Positions 36,325 through 48,353 of a stretch of DNA of 64,000 nt are shown here, piece by piece. The position numbers and the translations under genes are program-made. The notes beneath the pieces are model-generated. The model saw only the letters and a list, made by a program, of their open reading frames with translations, was not told the DNA's origin and did no database searches. Positions within the stretch are counted from its first letter, which is position 1; each line of letters begins with the position of its first letter. The DNA is from Nymphaea colorata (taxonomy: Eukaryota > Streptophyta > Magnoliopsida > Nymphaeales > Nymphaeaceae). Location of the stretch: the NCBI RefSeq assembly GCF_008831285.2, contig NC_045139.1, forward strand, positions 31,409,706-31,473,705, written 5' to 3'.

Positions 36325-39300
36325 ATGGAAGCTCCGGAAACCGAGTTGTTGACGATGATGTCCTACCAAGTGGCCAATGTATACGATCTCACGATTTCAC
36401 AAGTACACGGTATGTGCAGGCTTTCAATCTCTCCCATTTGAAAAGGTTTTAATTGCTGTTTGCGAGTTTTTGGAGCTTTTGGCATTTGAAACACTATGTG
36501 AATTTACTTTACTTAAAGATTGAAGCTGATTCATGAAGCACTAAAATCAGGTGAACACTAATCTGTCCCAATCTTAAGTAAGAGTTGGCAGTAGGCTCGG
36601 CTTGGTGTTCGACCAGGCCAATGCGATTAGGCTCAGGCTGACCCAAGCCAACATGAAATCAGGCAGGGTCGGCCTCGGGCGTAGGTTGAACCAGGTGGGC
36701 CAGGTTAAGACAATGAAAAAAGTATTATTAATTTTAAAAATATATATTTACATATTTTCTTTATATATTGTATATTTTAAATTTTTTATTAAATTTGAAT
36801 CGGCATAGGCTAATAAAAAATTATTATTAATTTTAAAAATAAATAATTATGTATTCTATATATATATTTTAAATTTTTTTACTACATTTGAACTGGGCTA
36901 GACCTGACTTCAAATCGGGCCTAACCTAGCCTGATGCGCACCCGATTCTTAAGGGTATATTTATGAAACCCTCACAAATTATTCCATTTGTCAAACAACT
37001 TCTCATATATATCATTTTTCATCAAATAGTTAATTTAAGAGCTTTTTTCCTGTTGGTCTAGCTTTCAATATACCAAAGGTTCCTGTGGTTTGATTTTGCA
37101 ATTTATTGGAATCCGAACCACTTTTAAAATTATTTGTGCAACGTCAAGGCAAAGCTAAGAATTTCTTTTTTCTAGGGGCCCGAACTATATTCTTCAAAAT
37201 TTTATACAGACTTAACTATATCTTTCAAAAATTTTGTATGGTTTAAATTACAATTTCTTAGAAAGTTGCAATATATATATATATATATATAGCTGGTTGG
37301 GTCGGAGGTTAATATCATAGCAAACAACGGTCCAAGTTTCTTAGGACATCATCAACATATTGAATAAACTCTCCAAAACAGGCATGTCACTAAGAGCGGG
37401 GATATTACCAATGAAGTTCTATGATACCAAGTGATCCATAAGAAGCTGTTTGACAACAATAACATGTGGCGGTTTCATGAATTTATATTGAAAATTGAGG
37501 CATATTAATAAAATGCCGTCACAAAGTGTTCTGCAAATTTGCCCGGAATCTTAAGGTGGATTCATAGAACAATAACAACCCGTTACTATATCTAAACACC
37601 CTGTAAATCTCTGGTTGCAGACAACCTCATTGAGCTACAAATAGTTAAAAGAAGTCCTTTTCCACATATATATTCACAATGACATAGACTAATAATGCAT
37701 TTTAGAGTTTGTTGCTGATATTACATTTGCTCTTTTTTGTCATTTCCTTCAGAAATTACTGCCGAGAACCAAGTTTCTGCCTTCTTCACAAAGAGAACCG
37801 AAACAAGAAGTAACAAGTATGGGTGTTGGAAACAAATTGGTGGAACTGAAACAGTGATGGACTGCAATGGACATGAAGTACTTGGAACCATGACAAACTT
37901 CCAATTCTTTATTGGGCCATTTGGCACTGAGAGTGACTGGTTTGTTACTGAATATGTTCTTGATGGATCTTATGGAGCTCGACACGACATACCAAAGGAG
38001 CCAGTGAGCACTAAAACACATCCATTTTGCTGTCCATGCTTTGTTTGTGTGTGTCTGTGTGTGTGCGCACACATATTTTCTATGTGCGTCAATATAAAAC
38101 ATATATATTAGGGCCATGTCCATAAACGCATGTAGTCATAAATATCAAATTTGCAAGTTATGATGCCCATAGTGGATCCTCATATCTGCATCTCACATTA
38201 TAAATTTCTTGAAAACCAATGTTGAATTCTTCACCGCACGTCACTAGATTGAAACAGTGAAAGCAGTGGTGAAGCCAGAATTTTCGGTTATGGGGCACTC
38301 TTATAGAAATTCTCATTTCTGAAAGGGCACAACATATATAAATAAGTAATTTAATTGCAAGAAATGTATGTAAAAATAAATAAAAATTTTGTTGTTGGCG
38401 TAGCTTATATGTAGCTTTGCTACTGAATGAAAGCATGATTGACCTAGATTCAGGCCAATTAAAATAACTTAGCCATGTCATTGTGTTTACATCAAGATTG
38501 AAATGCGATCTGTAATGAATGTTTGTAAATCTGCAGGTAGACCTGTTGGGATTCTTCCATCTGGAAAGTCATGCGTCGATACGGGTCCATATCTGTTTCG
38601 GACCCTTAAGTATAAATACTCGTGTCTTGTGATGGAGTGAGACACATTCAGTTTTACCGTCTGGGTAATCGGTCCCCTTAGCCATACGTGAATTGTCTGT
38701 CCCTATCACTGGGCTGCTATGGCTGAGGAGAGAAACCCACTGTTGCCGCCGCCGCCGCCACCGCTACTTTTGCTGGGGAACGACTTTATGAGGACTATAG
38801 TTGTTCTTCCAACAGCCGCCGACATTCAGTCGGCGGTCGCCTCTACAGGTTCTACTTCCGCCCTATGTCACCTGAATGCCGGTGCGGGTGCGGGTGCGGG
38901 TGCCGGTGCGGCACATCTCAAAAAAATTAGGTGCGGCGGTGCGGTGAAAATATTTTATTAATATTAATATTAATATTATTATTATTATTATTAATTTTTC
39001 GTAGAAATTGAATAACACAATTAAAATTATACATTTTTATGATAGTGGGAAAAAATCAAAAAAGAAATGTTTGAAAAAAAGGCAAACAGATCGTTTTATG
39101 AAAGTCACAATTCTTTAGTCCTGTATCGTTTTTTTTTGAAAGAGAAAAGAGAACATATAATATATCTATAGATATATTAAATTAGATGCAACGGCCGATG
39201 GGGATTTGATTTTGTGGATTTTTAATCTGATTTCATCCCGAAATCATATCCAGATCCAAACCATACACGCAATAAACTTGGTTTGGATTTGGATTCGACT

Positions 39301-42300
39301 CGGAACTTGATCCAACTCTCCTGGGTGCGGTTTGGGTGCGCCTCATCATCGGGTGCGGTTTGGGTGCGCACCTGGAGCGCACCCGCACCGCACCCGCACC
39401 CGAAACGCACCCGGTGCGGGTGCGAGCTCCTGGGAAACACACCCAGGTGACATTGCTTCCGCCCTATGAAACACACGTTTCTATGAATAGTTTTCGATTT
39501 CTGCATTTTCGTTTGTGCGCTATCTTGATTCTTCGCAAAGCTCCAACAATGGGTTATGGTCCCACACTACGCTTCTGCTGCGCGTTTCTGCCTGTTTTTT
39601 TTTTTCCTTTTCGTTCCCCTTTGCATACTGTTTTCACGCAAAAGGGAATAGGGCAGAAACTAGGGCTGAACGGTTCGGCCGTTTGGGCGACGCCATGAGG
39701 CCGACTTCCACCGTTCTGGCGGAGGGCAACGCTGGGTGTTTGAGGGCTTCCATTGCAGGCGTAGGCGTGCGAGAGCGAGAGGCGCGGCCGATCGTCGGAC
39801 GTTCCTCCTCGCTTCCGTCGCAGCCACGAAAGAGGAAGAACAGGAGGCGATGGAAGAGAGGGGTGATGGAGGAGCTCAGGCGGGCGGGGCATCGAGGCCA
39901 GGGCCTGCCGTTATGGCGGCACGGCGGGCAGCGACCGTCGATTCGGGCGACGGCCGACTCCCACCCACCTCCATCTTGCTCACCCACCTCCGTCCCGCTC
40001 GTTTCTTTCCCTCTTTCGTTTTCTGAAGGAACAGCGGCAGGGAGGGAGACAACCGGTCAGAGGCCCGCTGGTGACTTACCCGTCGCCGGACGGCGCAGTG
40101 GGACCTGCAGGCGCCCACCCAAGGCCCCCCGGAGGCCCGCCGGAGGCATAGGGCAGACGAGCGGCGGTTTCGCTTGATTGAAACCGCTCGCTCGGTCGAG
40201 CGGGCCGGTGGAGCGGGAGGCGGTCGGACCCGGGTCGGGTCATGCTGACCCGACCCAGATCCATAAGATTTAAAAAAAAAAATCGTTAATGCCCGCCTTT
40301 GCGCCTTTCACCCGTTTCCATTTGATTTTTTCGATCGGGTCGGGTCCTATCGGACCGAACCGTATCCATACGGCCTAATTTTTTAAAACAGAACCGATTC
40401 GGTCCGTTTCAGAACCGATTCAGACCTTTTTGGGACCGGTTCGGGCATAAGGTTAATTTTATTGCATGATCATAAGGTTTGTATGATAACGCTAATGTAA
40501 AGAGCCTATGATTAGTTAAATCATGTCATACCTCACCAAAGTGACTACGCATGATTTAAAGGCACATTAGTGTTTCATGTTTTACTTACTCTCATTTAAA
40601 ATAACATAATTGCCCAAAGGTATTGTGTTATATTTAAGAGAATAAGTAGAGTAAAATAGGAAAATAGATCCTTACATAGTTCTGTCATTTTACACCCAAA
40701 GATGTTATGCTTTAGTATAGTTTGAATTTACATTTCTTAGTTTTATTAGATAAAGTTAAGATGGAATACATGTGCATATTAGGTATATTACCAAAGTAGT
40801 ATCCTAATGACCCCTGGTATTTGTCTTGGAAATAGTAGACATAAAGAGCCTTTTATTTAGTTTACTGTTCCATATAATTTGTCTCATATGATGCATGTTA
40901 ACTTATTGATATCTTTTGTCGTCTGCAGTTCATGGTTCTATTTATTTTAATGGCTCAAATTCTATCACTTTACTTGATGATTCAAATTATGCTGAATGGA
41001 AAGAGAATGTTGTGTTTACATTGGGCTATATGGATCTGGATATGGCTTTGATGCGACCTGAGCCATCACCTTTTATACCACAAAGTACACATAATAAAAC
41101 AGTGTGCTTTGACAAGTGGGAGTGTTCTAACCGACTAAGCTTGTTGCTTTTGCAATCAAGGGTAGCTAAGAACATACGTGGTGCTATCCTAACTTGTAGA
41201 ACGGTGAGAGAGTTTTTGGATGCAGTTGAGGCTCAGTTTGTCAGCTCTCATAAAGCTAGAGCCAGTACCTTAATGTCAAAGTTAATATCTATGAAATATC
41301 AATGATGGAGTAACATTCGCCAGCATATGTTAGAAATGAGGAACATTGCTTCTCAATTGAATGACATAAAGTTGACTATTTCTGAATCTTTCTTGGTATT
41401 CTTTACTTTGATTTCTTACCAGCTGAATATATTCTTTTTAAGATCAGTTACAACACACATAATACTAAATGGACGTTCAATGAATTGATGTCTAAGTGTG
41501 TTGAAGAGGAGGAAAGAATGAAGGGTGAGAAGTTGCAAAGCGCACATATGGTTTCTCACTCTGGGGCTGGTAAAGTTGGCATAAAGAAAAGTTCAATGAA
41601 AATGAGCGCCAAGAAGAAGTCATCAAGTCAAACTGCTTCTCAAACTGCGCAGACTAACTTGACTCTTATAAAGTGTTTCTTTTGTAAAAAAAATGGGCAT
41701 AAGAAGTCAGACTACATCAAGTACAAGAATTGGTTAGAGAAGAAAGGTAACATGTCATTTGTTTCACTTGAAAGTAATATGTTACATGTTCCTATTAATA
41801 GCTGGTGGATTGACTCTGGTGCTACTGTGCATATTGCCAATTCTTTACAAGACTTTCTGAGCAAAAGGGAACCAACTCTACATGAGAGGAGCATTTTCTC
41901 AAGAAACAAAATGCGCTTATATATGAAGGTTGTGGGAGAATGCCAGATTAAGCTTGATACTGGCTTTGTTTTGGATCTTCATGATGTTTTCTTTGTTCCA
42001 TCATATAGTAGAAACTTAATTTCTATATAAAGATTGGACAAATTTGATTTCTGCTCAAAGTTTGAGAATTCAAAGGTGTTCATTTATAAAGATCTTGTTG
42101 AAATTGGTTCTGCTATTTTGTGTGATGGTTTATACAAGTTGAATGTGAAGATTCAATCTCCTGAATTGTTGGTTTCTAGTCATTGTATAAGTGACAATAA
42201 GCGTAGTACCATAAAGGATGATTCGTAAATGCTATGGCATCACCGTTTGGGTCATATCTCTGAAAAGAAAATAAGAAAACTCTTAAATGAAGGGATCTTA

Positions 42301-45300
42301 CGATCTCTTGATTTTACAGATAAAGGCATAGGTGTAGATTGCATAAAGGCAAAGCAAACTAACATATATAAAGAAGGTGTCGCGCGATGTACTGAAAGAT
42401 TAGGAATTGTTCACACAGATGTTTGTGGACCTTTCCCTCATTCTTACACAGGCGAAAAATATTTTATCACATTTATTGATCACTATTCTTGGTATTTGTA
42501 TCTCTACTTAATTTTTGAAAAATCCGATGTGTGTCAAGTTTTCAAAGACTATAAGAAAGAAGTATAGAAACAAACCGGTGAAGTTATCAAGATAATCAGA
42601 TCAAATAAAGGTGGTAAATATTATGGTAGGTTTACTAAAATGGGACAAAGGGAGGGACCATTAACACCATTTCTAAAGGAAGAAGGCATTGTGCCTCAAT
42701 ACACCATGCCAAGCAGTGCCTATCAAAATTATGTTGCTGAAAGAAGAAATCGTACACTTAAAGAAATGGTTCGAACTATGATAAATTATTCCACTCTTCC
42801 TCTAACCTTGTGGGGTAAAGCTCTCAGGACAACAGTGCATATACAGAATAGGGTTCCTACTAAAGCTGTTCCCACAATCTTTACGAATTGTGGACAGGTA
42901 GGAAACCTTCTCTCTCTTATATGCACATATGAGAATGTCCTGCTGAAGCTAAATTGTACAACCCCTACATAAAAGCCTTTGATAATAGAACAACCAATGG
43001 TTTCTTTATTGGTTATCCAGAAAGATCGAAAAACTACAGGTTTTATTGTCCATCTCATACACCACATATTGTGGAAACAGATAAAGCTAAATTCCTAGAA
43101 GATGGCTCATTTGAGTTAGATGCATTACAAAACCTCATTTTTGAAGAAATACAAGATACTGAAAGCATGCTAAAGAGAATGCAAGTGTGTATGATTATGT
43201 TGTCTCTCATGATGACATGAATGCAAATCATACAGGTAATGCATCAAATCCAGATGAATTAAATGTAGATCATACTGATGAACACGAACAGGATGTAGAC
43301 ATACAAATTGAAAATAATAAATTACCTGTTCGTAGATCTGCAAGAGCCATGAGATCTACCACATCATCCGACTATGTGGTATACATACAAGAGCATAGTG
43401 ATTTCATAGATGTTGATGACGACCCTTTCATATTTATTGAAGTCGTTGAAAGCAAACAATACACGTAACTGGATTAATGCCATGAAAGAAGAGCTTGACT
43501 TTATGGCTAAAAACCAGACATGGAGCCTTGTGTCGTTGCCTGAAGGAGTTAAACCCGTAGGGTGTAAATGAGTCTATAAAACCAAGAGGAACTTTAAAGG
43601 CAACATAGAGAGATACAAGACAAGATTGGTTGTTAAATGATTCACACAAATGGAGGGCATTGATTATAATAAGACATATTCACCTGTCTCTGCTAAAGAG
43701 TCAATGAGGATTGTCCCACTTGTAGCTCATTTTGACTTAGAGCTACATCAGATGTATGTGAAAACAGCTTTTTAAATGGTGATTTAAATGAAGATGTATA
43801 CATGGATCAACCTGAAGGGTTTTCTGAGAGTGGTACAAATCATTTGGTTTGCAAGCTTAATAAAGCGATTTATAGACTTAAACAGGCCTCATGTCAATGG
43901 TACATTAAGTTTTTCGAAGTCATTACGACTTTTGGGTTTACAGAAAACATCATTGGTCGATGTGTGTATCTTAAGACATGTGAGAGTAAGTTCATAATTC
44001 TTATTTTATATGTCGATGACATTTTACTTGCTTCAAATGATCTTCAATTGCTAACAGAAACCAAACATTTTCTCGCATCTCATTTTGAGATGAAGGACAT
44101 GGGTGAGGCTTCATTTGTTCTCAGCATTGAGATTCGTCGAGACAGATCTAAATGTGTTTTAAGTCTCTCCCAATCAGCATACATCAATAAAGTTCTTAAA
44201 AGATATGTGATGGAAAATTGTTCTCCTATTTCGACACCCATAGCTAAAGGTGATAAATTGAGCCTAAATATTTGTCCAAAGGACAAATTTGAAAAGACAC
44301 AAATGATCAACATTACATATGCATCAGCGGTTGACAGCTTGCAATATGCGCAGATTTGCATTAGGCCTGACATTTCCTTTGCTGTTGGCATGCTTGGTAG
44401 ATTTCAATATAATCCAAGCATGGCACATTTGAAGGCCGTAAAGAGAGTCATGCGATACTTGCAAGAGACAAAAGATTACATGTTGACATATCGCAAGGTG
44501 GACCATTTAAAAGTGAGCGGTTATTCTGACGCCGATCTTGGAGGGTGTACCGATAGTGGAAAGTTTACTACTGGTCTTGCTTTCTTTCTATCAGGAAGTG
44601 CCATCTCATGGGGGAGCAAAAAGCAAACTGTGACTGCTGCTCACACCATGGAAGCAGAATTCATTGCTTTATATGAAACTACATCGCAAGTAATTTGGAT
44701 AAATAATTTCATTTCACTGCTCAAGATAGTGAAATCTATTGATAGACCACTTAAGGTTCACTGTGATAATGAAGCTGCAGTGTCTTTTTCCAACAACAAC
44801 AAAAATACTACTTCTTATAAGCATATGGAATTTAAGTATTTTGTTGTTAAGGAAATGACAAAGAATCAACTAGTGTGTATTCAACACATTGGGACTACAG
44901 ATAAGGTTGCAGACCCTCTTACTAAAGCGCTAGTATCTGGTATGTTTTTTAAACATGTTAAGAGGATGCGTTTGTGTAGTTCAATGTAAACACACTATTA
45001 TATAAACATTTATGAATGTGACAGTTTGTTGATTCTCATTAAGTTTGTTGTCTATTTATTTTGTATTCTCATTTGTTCATTGAGAAGTTTTGTAAGACAA
45101 CGAAGGTGAGACCTTGGAATGGATCTTAAGGCTAATCCATTCATTTTGCTTACCCTTGATATCGACTTGAACTAGTGAGAGATTGTTGGGATTTCTCCAT
45201 CTAGATAGTCATGCGTCGATATGGGTCCATATTCGTTTTGAACCCTTAAGTATAAATACTCGTTTCTTGTGATGGGGTGAGACACATTCAGTTTTACCGT

Positions 45301-46290
45301 CTGGGTAATCGGTCTCCTTACCATACGTGAATTGCTTGTCCTTATCACTGGGCTGCTATGGTTGAGGAGAGAAACCCACTGTTACCGCCGCCGCAGCTGC
45401 CACCGCTGGGGACAACTTTATGGGGACTATAGCAGTTCTTCCAATAGCCACCGACATTCAGTCGGCGGTCGCCTCTACAGGTTCTACTTTCGCCCTATGA
45501 AACACACGTTTCTATGAATGGTTTTCGATTTCTGCATTTTCATTCGTGAGCTATCTTGATTCCTCGCAAAGCTCCAACAAGACCTTCATTGTCTTTCATT
45601 TACTCCTGCCTAAACATTACTGTTACTACTGAAAAGAGACCAAGCATACAAAGTCAGTTTAAGAGCGGTTTAACAACAATGACATAATTCTGTTTCTGTC
45701 TAATGTACTTGCTTTAAAAATGAAGCAGATTTATGAAAGACTCTAACAAATATTCCTTGAATATGTTTTTTTTTAAGGGCTTATGTACAGACAATGACAA
45801 TGTGTTATTATAGCTAAACTGCCCTTCATACAATCTTTCACATGCTTAAACTAGCACTTTAGTCTTGTGTGGTCAGTTGCCCATACTGTCACCTGAAATT
45901 TGTGTAACTACATATTACTTTGGCCCAGCTATTTACCTATTTATATATTAGTGCCCGCAATGATTCACTTACCAATATATTGTGCCCCTCAAATATCGTA
46001 GTTGGATGATGTAAGATATTTTTTTACATTAGTACAAAAAAATTTCTACCACCACCACAGACTCATATTGTGATTTTCCAGTTCTAAAGAATACCATGAA
46101 TTGCTTTAATTTATACAATGAACAGGTGGAGTACGCAGTCTGCGTGTTAGGATTTGCGCACCAGCGGGCAGGCCTCTCGTCCTCGGGCATCCATGAGATC
46201 TACAACCGAGTCAGGGCAGAAGTAAAAGAAGCAATTTCTAAGGCCAAGCCAAGGCAGAAGAATGGGAAGTCGTCGCTTCCTCCCATTTGA
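36325..46290 (+). CDS. NAC-like mini-protein, copy C, with a Copia in intron 2
   Basis: The exons are 36325-36409, 37753-38003 and 46126-46290 (TGA); the product is 166 aa. Intron 2 is 8.1 kb because a 7.0-kb Copia element inserted at 38544, yet the donor (ccagtgagc), the acceptor (aacag) and all three frames remain open. Exon 1 reads MEAPETELLTMMSYQVANVY. Exon 2 has RSNKYGCWKQIGG, EVLGTMTNFQFF and SDWFVTEYVLDGSYGARHD. The EVLGT..FRF piece is shared with D and is nearer to the NAC (L/E)VG.KKTLVFY pattern than copies A and B. Exon 3 ends in a basic tail (KAKPRQKNGKSS). Whether the large intron is spliced is unknown. Confidence 0.7.
36579..36951. mobile_element. Intron-1 insertion in copy C, homologue of the one in copy B
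   Basis: It begins taagagttgg and ends cccgattctta, with the same doubled AT-rich/aaatttgaa block as the copy B insertion at 30456-30836, at a similar distance from exon 1. Confidence 0.55.
38544..39548 (+). repeat. 5' LTR, enlarged by a nested insertion
   Basis: It totals 1005 bp against 396 bp for the 3' LTR; the excess is the GGTGCG element at about 38868-39455. It contains a TATA box (tataaatact, 38611-38620) and a (gcc)n run at about 38743-38762. Confidence 0.92.
38868..39455. mobile_element. GGTGCG-rich inverted-repeat element nested in the 5' LTR
   Basis: The insertion begins tcacctgaatgccggtgcgg and ends cacccaggtgacattg, giving gtcacctg/caggtgac termini. Many GGTGCG or CGCACC hexamers fill both subterminal regions (38880-38945 and 39320-39425). 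The LTR bases cttccgccctatg occur on both sides (38855-38867 and 39456-39468), a probable target-site duplication with a few stray bases at the right end. The 3' LTR has the uninterrupted site, which proves the insertion. The middle is AT-rich with no transposase. Confidence 0.75.
39549..40915 (+). other. Copia leader with GC-rich block
   Basis: This is the untranslated region between the 5' LTR and gag. The part 39630-40270 is strikingly GC-rich and open in several frames (for example 39515-40177 plus, 220 aa), but no frame has a recognisable domain. It then turns to cggtccg/gaaccg-rich sequence (40330-40450) and AT-rich sequence. The GC block may itself be an insertion. A T-rich tract and ctgcag just precede gag similarity at 40928, resembling a splice acceptor. 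Confidence 0.4.
40916..41484 (+). pseudogene. Copia gag
   Basis: YFNGSNSITLLDDSNYAEWK and LGYMDLDMALMRPEPS are the N-terminal gag pattern, and FLDAVEAQFVSSHKARASTL follows. No ATG opens the frame before the domain, and a stop at about 41303 with a later shift breaks it. Confidence 0.82.
41485..42030 (+). pseudogene. Copia gag C-terminus, knuckle and protease
   Basis: A basic Ser/Lys-rich stretch precedes CFFCKKNGHKKSDYIKY, a knuckle whose last Cys is lost (C-x2-C-x4-H then Y/I). WWIDSGATVHIANS carries an intact D-S-G protease motif. The frame ends at 42030. Confidence 0.82.
42034..43470 (+). pseudogene. Copia integrase
   Basis: LWHHRLGHISEKKIRKLLNE starts the HHCC region, followed by the core with IVHTDVCGPF and YFITFIDHYSWYLYLY. 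SSAYQNYVAERRNRTLKEMV is the region of the catalytic Glu. Stops at about 42566, 42970 and 43218 split it into four frames. Confidence 0.82.
43480..44989 (+). pseudogene. Copia reverse transcriptase-RNase H, long open C-terminal part
   Basis: The N-terminal RT (NWINAMKEELDFM, TWSLVSLPEG) is broken near 43570, 43640 and 43770. From 43802 to 44989 a single 395-codon frame is open: MDQPEGFSESGTNHLVCKL, LYVDDILLASND (YVDD motif), QSAYINKVLKRYVMENC, SGYSDADLGG, MEAEFIALYETTSQVIW and VHCDNEAAVSFSNNN. RT catalytic and RNase H motifs are therefore present, but upstream breaks prevent a full polyprotein. Confidence 0.88.
45184..45579 (+). repeat. 3' LTR
   Basis: 396 bp, preceded by ctagtgagagat as the polypurine-like tract, with the TATA box at 45251-45260 matching that of the 5' LTR. 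It represents the LTR without the GGTGCG insertion. Confidence 0.92.
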
Positions 46291-46433
46291 CAACATATAT
46301 ATTCCAAACATAGGTAGATTTTCCAGATCAAGAATGGTGGTCGCAGCATAATGTAAGAGCGAAAGTTTAGCTTTGTTGTAATAAATGTTCTCAACCTAAA
46401 TGGTGGAATGATAAAGCTCGCTTCTGATTCTTT

Positions 46434-46467
<34 letters not shown>

Positions 46468-47040
46468 ACAGGTGTTAAGGTTGTTGCTTTATATCACGGT
46501 CACAAAAAGATTTTAAATGGTGAAGTTTTCTTGGGTATAATACTGGAAATTTGAAAAAAAAGAAAAAATATGGTATTTTTTTAAAATAATTTAAAAACAA
46601 AAATTAAGAAAAAATGAAATAAGTAAGAACTAATAATACAGACATAAAAAAAGTAGATTTGCAACAAATAAAAATTAGAAAATGAAAACAAGTATTTTGG
46701 CATTAAACAATATGAAGAAAAAAAATGAAAAAAACAAGATTGAAAATATGTTGAATTAAAGTAATATCAAAGCACATACTTCATCTAATTACGAGCAAAC
46801 TTCTCTACTTATTAATTAAATTCTGACACGTACGCCTTTCTTCTTATTCAGTTCTTCACGATTTGTTATTTCCAAGCTGGAAAAGGGAAAATATTTAAAT
46901 CAATAAATTAAAAATGTATCTAATAGGTGTACGTCAGTGTTGTTGCTTTATATTAAACCTGCTGTGTTTAGAAACCAAATTGATTAGAAGAAGCTGAGAA
47001 AGATTATATAATGAGATGGGTATGGTTGAGCTTCAATATT
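46291..47040. repeat. 3' flank of copy C, shared among array units
   Basis: The 3' flank up to about 46500 aligns with the flanks of A (17880-18120), B (32980-33220) and D. The stretch 46740-47000 aligns with 52750-53060 downstream of D and with one arm of the foldback elements (ttgttatttccaagctgg). No gene was seen. Confidence 0.6.
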
Positions 47041-48133
47041 TTAATATTATTTTGACGATGTAATACTCAAGTTGTTTTTTTTTTTTTTTTCTTTTTTTTA
47101 TGGTCACAAATCATATATTTTTAGTCTAAAATACTTTAGATGGGCAGGAAGTTAACAATCTATCATCCAGAAAGACCAGATTAAGGACCATCTATTTCTT
47201 TTTCCTCTAAGGTCTTTGGTTGGGTCGAGATTTGGGTGGAGTACGGTACACTTGTCAACAAGATAGCCGTAATTCCTTAACCTTTTATAATCTAGAAGAT
47301 AATGCCCATGAAAATTGTATATGTGATACTTTCTATACATCATATATGCACTCACCTGCTCGACCAGTTAGACTACGTTCCTTATTACATTTAGTCTAAA
47401 ATACTGAAACAACATGATCTAATGATGCAATAGCTTTCGTAGAGCTTCAACCATAAACTGGTAACAAAGCAAGTGACTATTTGACTTTGAACCAGAAATG
47501 TGCCTAGTCTTTCCATAAATTAAACTAAGTAAAACAAGTTTCCATGAAACAGGCCGAATTAAAGTTTCTAAGACTATGGCAGAAATATTATTTTTGAAAA
47601 CTTTTATATAACACAAATGAAACTTTTTAAATTTATATGTACATTTTGTTTCTTTAGGTGGGACTAGGGCCATATTGCTGAGAAAGATCAACTGCTTGGC
47701 AATAATTACATTCTCTTACTGCTTGAAGGTGTCTATAAAATGGGGCAGATTTGCCAAACAACACATACTGTAATTTTCACATTCTTAAACTGTCATTTGG
47801 GCTAGTGTAGAGTTTCCATTACATATATTTACTTATTTTTATATTCGTGCCCACAATGATTCACTTATCAATATATGGTGCCCCTCAAGTATCATTTATT
47901 TTCGTATGAAAAACTTATGCCTTCATCACAGCCACGAATAAGTCTCCCACTCAAATGGCAATTTTTCGATTCTAAAGAATACGGTGTCGCCATTGAGTAC
48001 ATCTTTGTTTATGGGCCAATGACACAGCTAATGAAAGAATAGAGCAATGATTGGTTTTCGATGCTTGTTCAAAATCTGTTGATGTAATATCGTTGCTTTG
48101 AATAGTGGAACTCTTTATGTGATAAAGCTCGCT
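47040..48133 (+). pseudogene. NAC-like unit relic E: intron-2 sequence without exon 3
   Basis: The stretch 47690-48097 aligns with the end of intron 2 of copies C (45700-46110) and D (51450-51940), through gtgtcgccattgagtaca and cgttgctttg. It then jumps straight to the 3' flank (aatagtggaactctttatgtgataaagctcgctt). The acceptor and exon 3 are missing. Relic F (54590-55060) has the identical join, so the deletion came before the duplication of this unit. Confidence 0.7.

Positions 48134-48160
<27 letters not shown>
48134..48160. repeat. (AT)n microsatellite
   Basis: An AT run just after relic E; the homologous spot after relic F has an expanded (TA)n(GA)n tract (55065-55136). Confidence 0.9.
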
Positions 48161-48167
<7 letters not shown>

Positions 48168-48353
48168 GTGTGCATGACCGGTGGAATTGAAGGACAAACA
48201 TTTTTAGTTTATGTAAAGGTTTTGGTCAGTGTGACCAATCGGTTTGCACAATTAACGGAGAAGCTAAACCCAAAGCGGTTTTATATTTATTTAAAGGTAA
48301 AGTTTATTGAATTAAGATAATTAATGTCAAAGCACACTCTTTGTCTATTTACT

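Larger units (their letters stand above)
38544..45579 (+). mobile_element. Full-structure Ty1/Copia element in intron 2 of copy C
   Basis: The LTRs are 38544-39548 and 45184-45579, both tgttggg...ccaaca. The 5-bp target duplication agacc is perfect at 38539-38543 and 45580-45584. The interior carries gag, knuckle, protease, integrase, reverse transcriptase and RNase H in that order, broken by several stops. LTRs differ at roughly 7-8% of positions by eye, excluding the insertion in the 5' LTR, so the insertion is old. A tRNA-Met primer site was not recognisable after the 5' LTR (atgggttatggtccc). Confidence 0.93.

Noticed and set aside
38719-38961. Pro-rich then Gly/Ala-rich 80-codon frame
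   Set aside because: It crosses from LTR (gcc)n sequence into the GGTGCG insertion and has no independent support.
42786-43067. 93-codon minus-strand frame
   Set aside because: It is antisense to the Copia integrase, whose motifs are clear on the plus strand.
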